Counted from the stretch's first letter, positions 52,966-61,799 are shown. The stretch is DNA of 64,000 bases from Spirosoma rigui (GCF_002067135.1 NZ_CP020105.1:4092001-4156000), one strand, 5' to 3'. Notes: generated from the letters alone by a model not told the origin. Numbers and translations: made by a program.

Positions 52966-53740
52966 GCAGTGGCCCTCCCCCCCGGCCCCTCCGCCAGTTA
53001 TCCAGCAGCACTGCCGTGGCAATGCCCACGTTGAGCGACTCGGCATCGCCGTAGCGGGGTATCGTCACCCGCTGGGTGACGTATCGTTCAACGGCGGGGC
53101 TGATGCCATTCGATTCGTTGCCCATGACCAGGTAACCCGACGGCGCAAAGGGCAGCGTGTGTACGTCGGCTCCTTCCAGAAAAGCCCCGTATACCGGAGT
53201 GGCCCGCTCCGCCCCACCCGTCGACTGGTGCAGAAACTGTGTAATGTCGCCATACCACCACTGCACCCGGGTGAATGAGCCTTTGCTGGCCGATATAACT
53301 TTGGGATTGTACACATCAGCCGTTGTGTCGGAACACAGGATGCTGCGCACCCCGTACCAGTCGGCAATGCGGAGAATGGTGCCCAGGTTGCCGGGGTCCC
53401 GGATATCGTCGAGGATCAGAGCTATTTCTCCGGAATTGATGACTAAAGGACGGTTCTCTTTCGTTCTGACCACAGCGATAGCCGCGTTGTTACTACCCAG
53501 CGTGCCGATCCGTTCGAGGTCGGCCGCAGACGCGATTTCGACCGGGCTACGTTGGTGGTCTGTCAACCGACTGTTTTCTTTGTAGAATTCATCGGTCGCG
53601 ATGACGAGTTCAGTCTGAAAATCGGATTGAAGTACCTCCTGAACGCTCTTGGCACCTTCAACCAGGAACGCCCCGTGTTGCTGGCGGAATTTCTTCTGGT
53701 GCAACGACTGAATGTATTTGACCTGATTTTTTGAAAGCAT
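52958..53740 (-). CDS. TrmH/SpoU-family RNA 2'-O-methyltransferase
   Basis: 260 residues. Knot motifs are ALILDDIRDPGNLGTILRIA (motif 1), LVMGNESNGISP (motif 2) and GDAESLNVGIATAVLL (motif 3), the SAM-binding deep knot of the SPOUT class. An N-terminal RNA-binding SpoU_sub_bind domain precedes it. It methylates ribose in tRNA or rRNA; the target is unknown. Its ATG lies in a CATG that is also the first ATG of the divergent tamL frame. Confidence 0.93.
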   Translation of the reverse strand: MLSKNQVKYIQSLHQKKFRQQHGAFLVEGAKSVQEVLQSDFQTELVIATDEFYKENSRLTDHQRSPVEIASAADLERIGTLGSNNAAIAVVRTKENRPLVINSGEIALILDDIRDPGNLGTILRIADWYGVRSILCSDTTADVYNPKVISASKGSFTRVQWWYGDITQFLHQSTGGAERATPVYGAFLEGADVHTLPFAPSGYLVMGNESNGISPAVERYVTQRVTIPRYGDAESLNVGIATAVLLDNWRRGRGGGPLLT

Positions 53741-56387
53741 GAGAAAGATGTATGAAATAGGATGCGGGATATATGATCAATTAGCGGGCTATGCATCATA
53801 TACCCTACATCATACATCACGAGTAAGCTTGCTTCTTTTGGTTGTTTTGTTGTCGGGTTGTTTGAACTCGAAGCGCCTGCAGCCCACCGACCCTATTTTA
53901 ACGGCTCAGTTTGTGCGCGGCAACCGGACAGTGCCCACCGAAGAGCTCGAAAGTCTGATTCCCCAAAAACCCAACAGCCGGATTCTGGGGCTGCCCATAA
54001 CCCCGAAACTCTGGTTCTACCGGCTGGGAGCCCGCCGGTTCGACCGGGACGCAGCCGTTCGCGAACTGGCGGCCAAAACTAACGAATTCGAGCAGCAAAG
54101 CCAGCAACTGACCGATCAGCCAGCCGCACTCAAGCGGTTGAACCGGCGATTTGCCCGCGACGCCAAGAAACTACGTCAGGAAGTGGAGGAAGGAAACTGG
54201 ATCATGCGGAACCTGGGCGAACCGCCCTCCTATTTCACCGAGCAGGACGCGCGCACCAACGCGGGAAAGATGCAGCGCTATCTGACGGACAAAGGTTTTT
54301 TCAATGCCCAGACCGCCTATTCCCTCAATGTACTCCGGAACCGCCAGGTCCGGGTTACCTACCAGATTTCAGAAAACGCGGGCTTTTACCTGCGTAACCT
54401 GACCTATGAAATCGAAGACCCTCGTATTGATTCCCTCGTTCGAAAATCGCTGGGGCAGTCAACCCTGATAGCCGGTGAGCGCTACGATTCGCAGAAAGTG
54501 GCGGCCGAAAAAGTACGGATCGAATCGTTGCTCCGTGACCAGGGCTATTACGCCTTCTCGCGGCAGTATATCCCTAACCCCGACGTGGATACCAGCCGCC
54601 GGGCCAGCGAGCGACTGCTCACGACTGATACGCTGCGCCGGCCCGTGGACCTGTACATGGCGATCAAAAATCCGCCCGGACAAGCCGCGCACCCCATTTA
54701 CCGGATTGGTAACCTTGAAGTCCGCATCAGCCCCGACGAAGCCCAGCCCGCTGTTGCGGCAACGGGACTGGACACCGTCCGGCGCAACGGCATCACGTAC
54801 CTGCTGAGTGGTCGTAACATTTCGGCGCGGCTGCTGGAGGGTAAGATCAACCTGCGACCGGGGCAGCTCTACAGCCAGACCAACTACCGCGATACCCAGC
54901 GTCAGTTGTTTCTGCTCAACCAGTTTAAGTTCGTCAACCTCAACTTTACCGACACCACCAACCGTCAGCTACGCACGCTGATTACGGCTACCCCACTCGA
55001 CAAGTACGAGTATACCTTCGAGGGGGGATTGTTTGTGCTTTATCAGGGACAGGGCTATCCCGGCCCGTTCACCAACCTGACCTTCCGGGTACGCAACCTG
55101 TTCGGTGGTCTGGAAACCTTCGAAACCAGCATCCGCTACGGTATTGAAGCCCAAACGGGCTTTGCCAGTTCATCACAAACGGTTCAGCCAAAGGTTTACA
55201 CCGCGCAGGAACTGGGGGTAACAACCTCACTTATTTTCCCCCAGATTATTTTCCCGAGTCGGGTTCGCTTTCGGTTTAACCCTTACACGCCCCGAACGCA
55301 GGTCAGCCTGGGCTTCACCAATACCCTCCGGCCCGATTTCCGGCGGTCGCTGCTGCGGGCCACCATGGCGTATAACTGGCAGACGAATCCAACTAACCAA
55401 TTTAGCTTCCTGATTGCCGATGTTAACCTGATCAATGCCGGCCCAGGTACGGATTCTACCATTAGCAAGCAGTTTACGGAGCGCCTTAACGAAAACAGAG
55501 GGCAGGGCGGCACACTTTACCTCAGCTTTCGTCGCTCTTTTGCCTCGGGTATCAGCCTGGCTTATACCCACAATACGAACGTAGTGGGGCAAAACCGGCG
55601 GGCCAACTTTTTCCGGGCCGTTGTTGAATCGGGTGGAACGACGTTGAACCTGTTCGCCAACCAGCAGCTACGTCGTTTCTTCCAAACGACCGATTCTACC
55701 GGTCTTCAATTCTACAAATATGTTCGGGCCAGTATCGACTACCGGCACTACGTTCCCGTGAACACCAACACATCACTGGCTTTCCGTGTCAATACGGGGC
55801 TGGTTTATGGCTACGGTCCCGGCCGGACGGCGCCCTATGAAAAACTCTTTTTTGCGGGAGGCAGCAACAGCATCCGTGCCTGGCTCCCCCGGCGTCTGGG
55901 TCCCGGCGCCGACTACCCGCAACCGGACCCATCCAACCAAAACCAGCCTGCGGAGTATCCAGGCCGGTCGGGGCAGTTATTATATACCTTTGAGAAACCA
56001 GGCGATTTCCTGCTGGAAGGCTCGGCAGAACTGCGCGGCAAGCTCTTCCACCTGCTGGCCGATGTGAACGGAGCCGTGTTCATCGATGCGGGCAATGTAT
56101 GGCGGCTTCCCTACAGTTCCGGCAACCAACGAAGCACCTTCCGGTTTGGCTCTTTCGTACCCCAGATTGCGGTAGGCACTGGTGTAGGGCTACGGCTCGA
56201 CTTCTCCTTTTTCCTGATCCGGCTCGATGGGGGCATTAAAGTATGGGACCCCGCCCGGCAGTATATAGACAGCCGGACAAACGAGTACGTCGACAAGCGA
56301 TTTATCCTGCCTGACTTCTCCCTGCGTCGCCTGACCAAGGGTCCGAACCCGCTGGTGGTAAACTTCGGAATCGGTTATCCGTTCTGA
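53739..56387 (+). CDS. tamL: BamA-superfamily outer membrane lipoprotein (TamL)
   Basis: 882 residues. The lipobox LLVVLLSGC lies at about residues 33-41. POTRA-like repeats follow (ERYDSQKVAAEKVRIESLLR; the next near QLYSQTNYRDTQRQLFLLNQ). The C-terminal barrel ends in a typical final strand (NPLVVNFGIGYPF). In Bacteroidota this lipoprotein form of the BamA superfamily is TamL, a partner of TamB in outer-membrane homeostasis. The ATG at 53739 gives a 30-residue n-region; a later in-frame TTG at 53829 would start just before the hydrophobic core, so the true start is uncertain. No tamB gene is in view. Confidence 0.88.
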   Translation: MRKMYEIGCGIYDQLAGYASYTLHHTSRVSLLLLVVLLSGCLNSKRLQPTDPILTAQFVRGNRTVPTEELESLIPQKPNSRILGLPITPKLWFYRLGARRFDRDAAVRELAAKTNEFEQQSQQLTDQPAALKRLNRRFARDAKKLRQEVEEGNWIMRNLGEPPSYFTEQDARTNAGKMQRYLTDKGFFNAQTAYSLNVLRNRQVRVTYQISENAGFYLRNLTYEIEDPRIDSLVRKSLGQSTLIAGERYDSQKVAAEKVRIESLLRDQGYYAFSRQYIPNPDVDTSRRASERLLTTDTLRRPVDLYMAIKNPPGQAAHPIYRIGNLEVRISPDEAQPAVAATGLDTVRRNGITYLLSGRNISARLLEGKINLRPGQLYSQTNYRDTQRQLFLLNQFKFVNLNFTDTTNRQLRTLITATPLDKYEYTFEGGLFVLYQGQGYPGPFTNLTFRVRNLFGGLETFETSIRYGIEAQTGFASSSQTVQPKVYTAQELGVTTSLIFPQIIFPSRVRFRFNPYTPRTQVSLGFTNTLRPDFRRSLLRATMAYNWQTNPTNQFSFLIADVNLINAGPGTDSTISKQFTERLNENRGQGGTLYLSFRRSFASGISLAYTHNTNVVGQNRRANFFRAVVESGGTTLNLFANQQLRRFFQTTDSTGLQFYKYVRASIDYRHYVPVNTNTSLAFRVNTGLVYGYGPGRTAPYEKLFFAGGSNSIRAWLPRRLGPGADYPQPDPSNQNQPAEYPGRSGQLLYTFEKPGDFLLEGSAELRGKLFHLLADVNGAVFIDAGNVWRLPYSSGNQRSTFRFGSFVPQIAVGTGVGLRLDFSFFLIRLDGGIKVWDPARQYIDSRTNEYVDKRFILPDFSLRRLTKGPNPLVVNFGIGYPF
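53747..53818. repeat. Imperfect inverted repeat between divergent trmH and tamL
   Basis: GATGTATGA (53747-53755) and TCATACATC (53810-53818), with further partial pairing inside (GATATATGATC with CATCATATACC). It overlaps the annotated N-terminus of tamL. Confidence 0.5.
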
Positions 56388-56474
56388 CAGCCGGTCAACC
56401 CGCTAAACGGGGGTTGCCGTGAATTTGAGTCTTACGACAACGCCATAAAACCATACATAACAGATATGCCTATT

Positions 56475-56487
56475 GATTGGACCAATC
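56475..56487. promoter_or_regulatory. 13-base palindrome in the tamL downstream gap
   Basis: GATTGG-A-CCAATC, followed by a second CCAATC at 56490-56495. It lies in a ~170-base AT-rich gap that holds no gene. It could be a regulator binding site for the accessory region. Confidence 0.3.
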
Positions 56488-56557
56488 AACCAATCGGTTT
56501 TATATGAGATTATATGGCACTATGTAATAATTTTACTTTCGTGTCCCAACCCCCAAA

Positions 56558-56806
56558 ATGGGGTCACGAAATAGCTATTTTGCCGAAGTCTGCCAACCTG
56601 TCAGGGAAGCCCCGAAGGGATATTACAGAGCTGCTTGGGTGAATAGCCCAAGAACGCACAAATACCCAGATGCCGGTTGGCCCGCTTCAGAAGCTTCCCA
56701 TCCGAGATGTTATTCTCCGGATGTGTCACTAGTTACAGCTAATCAAACACCACCAGGTCCAGCGATAGTTGCCCAATGGTACTATAAAGGGGCTAAAAAG
56801 GCTTGA
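56558..56806 (+). CDS. Uncharacterised small ORF at the left edge of the accessory region
   Basis: 82 codons (MGSRNSYFAEVCQPVREAPK...). No signal peptide, membrane helix or known motif. The C-terminus is basic (YYKGAKKA). It may be a remnant or a chance frame; the local base composition is intermediate. Nothing recognisable follows between 56807 and 56935. Confidence 0.25.
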   Translation: MGSRNSYFAEVCQPVREAPKGYYRAAWVNSPRTHKYPDAGWPASEASHPRCYSPDVSLVTANQTPPGPAIVAQWYYKGAKKA

Positions 56807-56935
56807 CGAAGCGAAGGTCGACCACTTCCAACAGTGAGGCCTGGATCAAGTGAATGCCTAGTATAGGCCAGGCAACTAACCTATTACTCAATGAGTTGCT
56901 TTTGAAACAGCCACGACACTTAGATAATATGAAAA

Positions 56936-57079
56936 ATGCCGGATAACCCAGTCTTTTTGTACCTATCTTGGGTACTTGTAGCCCTACAACTTATAGCTTA
57001 TATCGTCGGTATAACAGTGGGAATAGTAGGTATCCAGCCCTTCTTAAGTACTTGCGTGAATGAGCATGAACGAACTTAA
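56936..57079 (+). CDS. Possible 47-residue small membrane protein
   Basis: ATG at 56936 opens MPDNPVFLYLSWVLVALQLI and continues with AYIVGITVGIVGIQPFL, a single convincing membrane helix of about 28 residues, then a polar tail. The stop at 57079 lies inside the leader of the next gene. Its short length means it could be coincidental. No family recognised. Confidence 0.3.
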   Translation: MPDNPVFLYLSWVLVALQLIAYIVGITVGIVGIQPFLSTCVNEHERT

Positions 57080-57101
57080 CATCATCAATACAACACATTA
57101 T

Positions 57102-57614
57102 ATGAGAATTTTTTCGCCACTGTTCTTATTTCATATTTGTCTTTTCATCGAACCTTGCAAAGCCCAAGAATGTGAATCTGTCCAAAAGTTAAAAGCAAAG
57201 GATGGCTTTACTTATATGGGAATGGTCGATACACCTAAGAATACCAATACCACACAAAATCAGGTACTAATGCTTGTTTTAGGTAAAGGCGTTACAAAGA
57301 GTGATACCACTTATTTGCTCAACACAAGTATAAATGCGGTTTCCGTGTCTGAAAACTCACCTTCCAGCGGTATTCTCTTGCAATTTGAGGATGGTTTTGA
57401 AATAGCTAAACCAGGTCAAACATTAGAAGTATTTTCAATGCTGGACGGTAAAGCCATCTTATCGGCTGAAGTAGAATTGACTCTGGCAGAAATGCAAAGG
57501 ATGAAAGATACAGCACTACTAAGTATTACTTTGGCATCTAGTAAAACGGGTATAGTAGAAAGTTTTTCGAAATCGGTAAGAGTAGTCGCTAATTGTTTGT
57601 CAGTGACGTGGTAA
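57102..57614 (+). CDS. Secreted protein of unknown function
   Basis: 170 residues from ATG 57102 (MRIFSPLFLFHICLFIEPCK then AQ), giving a clear signal peptide; the ATG at 57060 adds a polar tail that would mask it. The mature part has a cysteine near each end (ECESV, ANCLSV), possibly a disulfide. It looks like a single beta-rich domain. No motif recognised. Lower GC and a codon choice different from the flanking core genes suggest acquisition. Confidence 0.65.
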   Translation: MRIFSPLFLFHICLFIEPCKAQECESVQKLKAKDGFTYMGMVDTPKNTNTTQNQVLMLVLGKGVTKSDTTYLLNTSINAVSVSENSPSSGILLQFEDGFEIAKPGQTLEVFSMLDGKAILSAEVELTLAEMQRMKDTALLSITLASSKTGIVESFSKSVRVVANCLSVTW

Positions 57615-57646
57615 ACTCTTGAAAAATTGTCACAACGTAATCACAG

Positions 57647-57783
57647 GGGCTGTTGCAAAAACCTGTAACAAGTACGACGGAGCTGGATCAGTTGCCGATC
57701 CTACTCCGTTTATAAGTTCTAAAACGCTCACTTACTCCTATCCCTGATGAGCTTGTAACAGCCAGCACATTTATGCAACAACC
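57647..57783. mobile_element. MITE-like palindromic element / IS remnant
   Basis: The ends are imperfect inverted repeats: GGGCTGTTGCAAAAA (left, from 57647) and the complement GGTTGTTGCATAAATG at the right end (57768-57783). Inside them CTGTAACAAG (57663-57672) is mirrored by CTTGTAACAG (57752-57761), and an inner hairpin CGGAG..GGATC/GATCC..CTCCG spans 57678-57708. About 137 bases, no transposase. GGGCTGTTGCA ends are common in IS families such as IS6 and IS5, so it is probably a deletion derivative. Confidence 0.55.
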
Positions 57784-57822
57784 TTGTACGTAAAAGGCAA
57801 GCCTATATACAAATAACTGACC

Positions 57823-58149
57823 ATGAAAATAGTAGCAACTTTGGTATGCTTGCTAGTTGTTAAAGCAAGTTTTGCCCAACAGAATTTGGTGAAGGAAAAA
57901 AGCGATTCGTTGCAGAATCAGACTATAGACAATATGCCTATCCTCAAAGGGCAAGAGAATGCAATAGACATACCTACTCGAAGTGGGCAGGGGAATGCAA
58001 AACCTATGCCTAACCGGGCTATGCCAGTTGCCTTAAATTTTGAAAAACAAGTTTCAGTGATTGTGAAACCTAAAAGCGAGCAAGTAAAGCATTGGTCAAT
58101 AGATTCATTGTTCCGAGTGTTGCCTAATACAACTCTGCCTAAGCACTGA
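57823..58149 (+). CDS. Small secreted protein of unknown function
   Basis: 108 residues. Signal peptide MKIVATLVCLLVVKASFAQQ. The mature part is short, Pro/Asn/Met-rich (NMPILKGQENAIDIPTR; KPMPNRAMPV) and lacks cysteines. The sequence PILKGxE recurs in the TonB-C-like protein at 58387. No family recognised. Confidence 0.55.
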   Translation: MKIVATLVCLLVVKASFAQQNLVKEKSDSLQNQTIDNMPILKGQENAIDIPTRSGQGNAKPMPNRAMPVALNFEKQVSVIVKPKSEQVKHWSIDSLFRVLPNTTLPKH

Positions 58150-58386
58150 ATAGTTGTGGACTGCCACATTTCTTGTGATAGCTAACAGGAAGGTTAAATC
58201 GTAATCTCAGAAAAATTTCTTTAGATAAAGATAATTATGCAATGTGCCTGAAAAATGCACAAAACTCATGTTTGTCAGAATCTTGTACTCCTCCCAGACT
58301 CGTTGCATAACTATTAATCAATATGTAAAGAGATAAAAGTATTAGTATAGGTAGATTCCCTTTTAGTTGTACCATAGAATAAGGCT

Positions 58387-58893
58387 ATGATAAATTTGAC
58401 GCCACTACTTTGTCTACTGCTTTTAGTGCATGCAGCTACCGCGCAAGTGGAAAGTGCTAAACTTAATGAAGATCCAGTTTTTAAAACTGTGTTATCGCGC
58501 CAAATAGTGTACCCTACTGATGCTGAACGCTTAGGCATTTATGCTAAGATTTATGCCGGGTTTCATATTAATCGAAGGGGACATATACAAGATATAAGCA
58601 TCCTCAATCCAACTAAAATTGGCTATGGGTTTGAGCAGGCAGTCACAAAAAAGTTAAGAAAGCTGCCCCCACTAAACCCTAAATATGAAGGCAATTACGC
58701 TCTCCCAGTGATTTTCGCTTTAGTTGATTACACGAATAAGGGTAACTTAATAAGCCCTGCAGGTAGTCTATCTAACATGCAGATTGGCAATCGAATCTTG
58801 TTAAATGAGATGAGAGTAATCAGCAGTAAACTGCCTATCCTGAAAGGGAAAGAACTAGCCCCTTTTTCAAGAGAAACAAATCCAGATCAATGA
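58387..58893 (+). CDS. TonB C-terminal-domain-like secreted protein
   Basis: 168 residues. Signal peptide MINLTPLLCLLLLVHAATAQ. The middle (YPTDAERLGIYAKIYAGFHI; NRRGHIQDISILNPTKIGYG; FEQAVTKKLRKLPPLNP) fits the TonB C-terminal domain pattern, but without the N-terminal membrane anchor and Pro-rich linker of true TonB, since a cleavable signal is present. It thus resembles the many free periplasmic TonB_C-like proteins of Bacteroidota. It ends with a unique tail containing LPILKGKEL. Role unknown. Confidence 0.65.
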   Translation: MINLTPLLCLLLLVHAATAQVESAKLNEDPVFKTVLSRQIVYPTDAERLGIYAKIYAGFHINRRGHIQDISILNPTKIGYGFEQAVTKKLRKLPPLNPKYEGNYALPVIFALVDYTNKGNLISPAGSLSNMQIGNRILLNEMRVISSKLPILKGKELAPFSRETNPDQ

Positions 58894-59001
58894 TTTAACG
58901 AAATCTCAAAATGGTTGTATCAGTGTGGTTGTGTTGAGAAATTTTTTGAAGAAGCTAGTGCACTGATGACTTATAAGTAATGCAAAAAAGTATCAATACA
59001 A

Positions 59002-59637
59002 CTATTTACCAAAAAACAGTTGGAAGCCAATACCAAAATCTAATGACTTGGTTGTAATGGCTGGACCCGTATCAACACCATTTAGAGAGGATACCAAAAA
59101 ATAACTGCTTTGCGATTGAATATTGTATCCCAAGGTAGCACTCAGAGCTATATTTCGGGTGATAAAGTAAGCCAGGCCTAGATTAGGTGTTATAACGCTC
59201 GTATAGCCCTCTGACGATTTAGCTCCTGAGTAAGACTGGTAGTTAGCCTTATTCAACACATAGCTATAAGATAAGCCCAGGAAAGGCTTGAGTTTAGCTT
59301 CACCCAGGTAATACCGCAAAAACGGGGCTATCCCAATTCCGATGATGGTAGATTTGGATTCATAAGCTTTAGATACGGAATAGGCGTCTGTAACGCTGCT
59401 TGAACTTAAGCTAAGAGGTAGGCCCGCTCCAACTACTAAGTTTTTAGCAATGAAGTACCCAGCACTTGGTAATAAACTACCCGAAAATTGTTTTGAACCT
59501 GCCGTCCTTGTCCCATTATTCACATAGCTCAGATTGCCAATTTGGGTACCTACTTGCCATCGCCCGCGCTCGGTTTGAGCCGACGAAAGGCTATAGCTTA
59601 ACAGTATAACTATACACGTAAATCCTATCGCTCTCAT
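59002..59637 (-). CDS. Outer-membrane beta-barrel protein
   Basis: 211 residues from ATG 59637 (MRAIGFTCIVILLSYSLSSA then Q), which gives a signal peptide; an upstream ATG at 59697 is rejected. The mature protein is a string of amphipathic strands (GRWQVGTQIGNLSY; GAGLPLSLSSSSVTDAYSVS; ALSATLGYNIQSQSSYFLVS) ending in Phe (FGIGFQLFFGK). This is the small OMP_b-brl/porin type (OmpW- or OmpX-like) with 8 strands. Function unknown. Confidence 0.75.
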   Translation of the reverse strand: MRAIGFTCIVILLSYSLSSAQTERGRWQVGTQIGNLSYVNNGTRTAGSKQFSGSLLPSAGYFIAKNLVVGAGLPLSLSSSSVTDAYSVSKAYESKSTIIGIGIAPFLRYYLGEAKLKPFLGLSYSYVLNKANYQSYSGAKSSEGYTSVITPNLGLAYFITRNIALSATLGYNIQSQSSYFLVSSLNGVDTGPAITTKSLDFGIGFQLFFGK

Positions 59638-59737
59638 AAATTTTAGAGTTGAGTGTAACATACGTGTAAGATTACTGTAACCTGAGAAGAGTTGCAAAAA
59701 GGGTATTTTGATTTAAGTTATATTAACATAATGAAAA

Positions 59738-59998
59738 CTACACGAACAGTAAGAGCGCGGGAAAAATCTGTTGGATAAGTGTGACTGTGTTAGTCAAATT
59801 TTCCGGGATTTGGTGTAATACTAAAACACGAAAGCTCCTTGAGAAACAATAATTCGGCAAGGGAATGGGTCTTTCCATCAATTGACTAACCCATGAGCTT
59901 ATACGTATATCTAGTTGAATAGCCTTTGCAAAAGAGTGAGACATTAATCGGAGGGTAATAAAGACAGCAAGAAGGGATAGCAATTTCCTTTGGTCCAC
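59738..59998 (-). CDS. Doubtful small ORF
   Basis: 86 codons, a hydrophobic N-terminus (LLSLLAVFITLRLMSHSFAK) and a C-terminus PALLLFV. There is no known motif and the AT-rich setting makes chance frames likely. Included at low confidence because it lies between two genes on the same strand. Confidence 0.2.
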   Translation of the reverse strand: MDQRKLLSLLAVFITLRLMSHSFAKAIQLDIRISSWVSQLMERPIPLPNYCFSRSFRVLVLHQIPENLTNTVTLIQQIFPALLLFV

Positions 59999-60058
59999 GT
60001 TTCTTTAATTAGTTGAGCTAGGTAACATCATCACATCCATTATCTCCCACAAACGCTT

Positions 60059-60406
60059 TTACGGTTTTAAACCACTGCTGCTGATCTCGAGTATGAACTT
60101 CTGAACTACTGTAGAACTGTAGATCAGCACCGGCTTTCCAGCGTATGTAATCAAACTGTCGGGTAGATCGTTTTGGAGTTCGGATAGGCTCGCGATGACG
60201 GATAGGTCAACAATACGTGTATCTTTCCTATAGCTGAAAGTAATGGTTGAAACACTTGGGCACCCAGTTCTTTTATTTTCTCTAGTTTCTTTCAAATGAA
60301 CCTTTGGAATGGGTTCGAACTCGGCTTGGTTCAACAGCCAATTCAGTTGCGGCTGCGCGGTTGCTGATTGGTAAGCAGAACCGGCTGTAAGCAAAAAGGC
60401 AACCAC
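60059..60406 (-). CDS. Small secreted protein, possibly 5'-damaged
   Basis: 115 residues. The start GTG at 60406 leads into VAFLLTAGSAYQSATAQ, a signal-peptide core lacking its basic n-region. In-frame codons upstream (VKAKADTKVG) would supply it, but a TGA precedes them and the only ATG (60440-60442) is in another frame. Most likely a small frameshift removed the start. The mature part, with VSTITFSYRKDTRIVDLSVI, is beta-rich and unrecognised. Confidence 0.4.
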   Translation of the reverse strand: MVAFLLTAGSAYQSATAQPQLNWLLNQAEFEPIPKVHLKETRENKRTGCPSVSTITFSYRKDTRIVDLSVIASLSELQNDLPDSLITYAGKPVLIYSSTVVQKFILEISSSGLKP

Positions 60407-61082
60407 TCCAACCTTCGTGTCTGCTTTGGCTTTTACAGTTCATAAGTGACGTATAAGTGCGACTACGGTAAGTTCAGACTGCTTCCATTAAGTCTATCGG
60501 TATTGCGACTGGTTAGAAAAGGGGACGAACTAATTGCCCACGCCCGCATAGTCGCGGTAAACTTCAATGCAGTAGCCCACATCAGCACCCTACCTTTTCA
60601 GTTGAGACAGTACCCTAGTTAGCTATTTTCCTAATAGGACTACGTGCCTGTTCATCAATCCAATCTATGGCTAATAATTGGCGTCTTCAATTACCACCGT
60701 ATCAATTGTTTGAGTAACAGTCAGCGTATACCTGCGCAGGCCCCTAAGCTCGCCGTCAGGCTATGCCTTCGATACAGGTACCGGTACCGGTTATCAAGTA
60801 TCGGGATCAGAAAGACCTCCAGGATCGTTACTTTCAGCTTGCCGTGGAGTTGCCGCTGGTGTGAATAGATAAACACGGCCTAATTGAGTTAGGCTGATCG
60901 ATCGGCGGCCTGGGCGTACTCGGTTTCGGTCGTAGGTCGTCACCTGCAGGCGTTTCGTCCGGGCCGTATATCGGCCTGCTGCGGGGAATGCTCAAGTATG
61001 CCGGCCGCTCACGCTTGCCCGTAAACGGAGATTACATTTATCTGGAGGGGCGCAAGCCGGGCGATGCCATCCTCCCAAGTTA
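60407..61082. other. Gene-poor, decayed stretch
   Basis: No convincing gene in about 680 bases. Short open frames exist (for example 60644-60868) but lack recognisable sequence, and protein-like fragments occur in several frames on both strands. GC content rises toward 61000. I read it as debris of one or more mobile elements whose recombinase remnant follows. Confidence 0.4.
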
Positions 61083-61581
61083 CTGTACCCCAAAATCAAA
61101 CAAGTCCTCAATACCAAACTGAGTCCAATGCCGAGAATGCAAAACTTCCAGGCCTTCAAGTCGGCCATGGAACTAACTCTCCGGTATTTCTTGGTAGCCT
61201 GTTACACGGGTCTACGTCATTCGAACCTCTGGCAGTTCAAGTTTCCTCGCATTACTTACATAAAAAATACACCCTGTCTGGAAGTGCTACAACAGAAAAC
61301 CGAAAAGAAAGCATCGATCCCGCTTTTCGACGATCTCTACCACATGATTCGGAACCCGGGTGGGCTCTTACTACCGGGGCGAACTAACGAGCGAGTATCT
61401 ACCCCTGCACGAGACGGTATCGTTCCACATGGCCCGCTGAACGTTCGCTACCCTGATGACTGCCGGGGGGACACCGACAAAAACGGTGCAGGAAATTATG
61501 GGGCATCATAGCATCGCCAGTACGGCCCCCTATGCCTGGAATAAATCACAGCGCACTGATGCAAGAAACCAGCCCCCCTGA
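61083..61581 (+). pseudogene. Decayed tyrosine recombinase (integrase), C-terminal half
   Basis: One frame (61083-~61370) reads FLVACYTGLRHSNLWQFK, the first catalytic Arg box, then VLQQKTEKKASIPLF, the beta-strand Lys segment. A second frame (61399-61581) reads LHETVSFHMAR, stop, TFATLMTAGGTPTKTVQEIM and GHHSIASTAPYAWNKS: the HxxR box and the GHxS...Y box of the Bacteroidota XerD-like integrases. The conserved His of HMARHTFAT is replaced by TGA at 61438-61440, and the two halves are in different frames. The Tyr of APYAWNK survives. The gene is dead; its N-terminal half is missing. It marks the right edge of the accessory region, 218 bases before miaB. Confidence 0.85.
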
Positions 61582-61799
61582 CTCCACTTGTTAGAAAAGC
61601 CTGTTTCCAACCTATCAGGCAGGGACTTTATTAAGAGAATTTAACGCACTCATTCCTGCCAAAATGACAGCGTTTGTTGCCCTTTCTTCGTAAATTTGTC
61701 CCTTCGTTAGGTTGCTGGTCGGCGAATCAGACAGGGGTAGAGCAGTTCGCAATGCCTGCTGCCCCGCCAGCCAGCGGCTCTTGGCCAACGTCATTATTT

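Noticed and set aside
57647-57783. Intact insertion sequence
   Set aside because: Too short and no transposase frame inside.
60300-60330. tRNA T-loop-like GGGTTCGAACTC
   Set aside because: Flanking bases do not form a T stem and no acceptor, D or anticodon arm is present.
60644-60868. 74-codon frame in the decayed stretch
   Set aside because: No motif, low-quality composition and no context supporting a gene.
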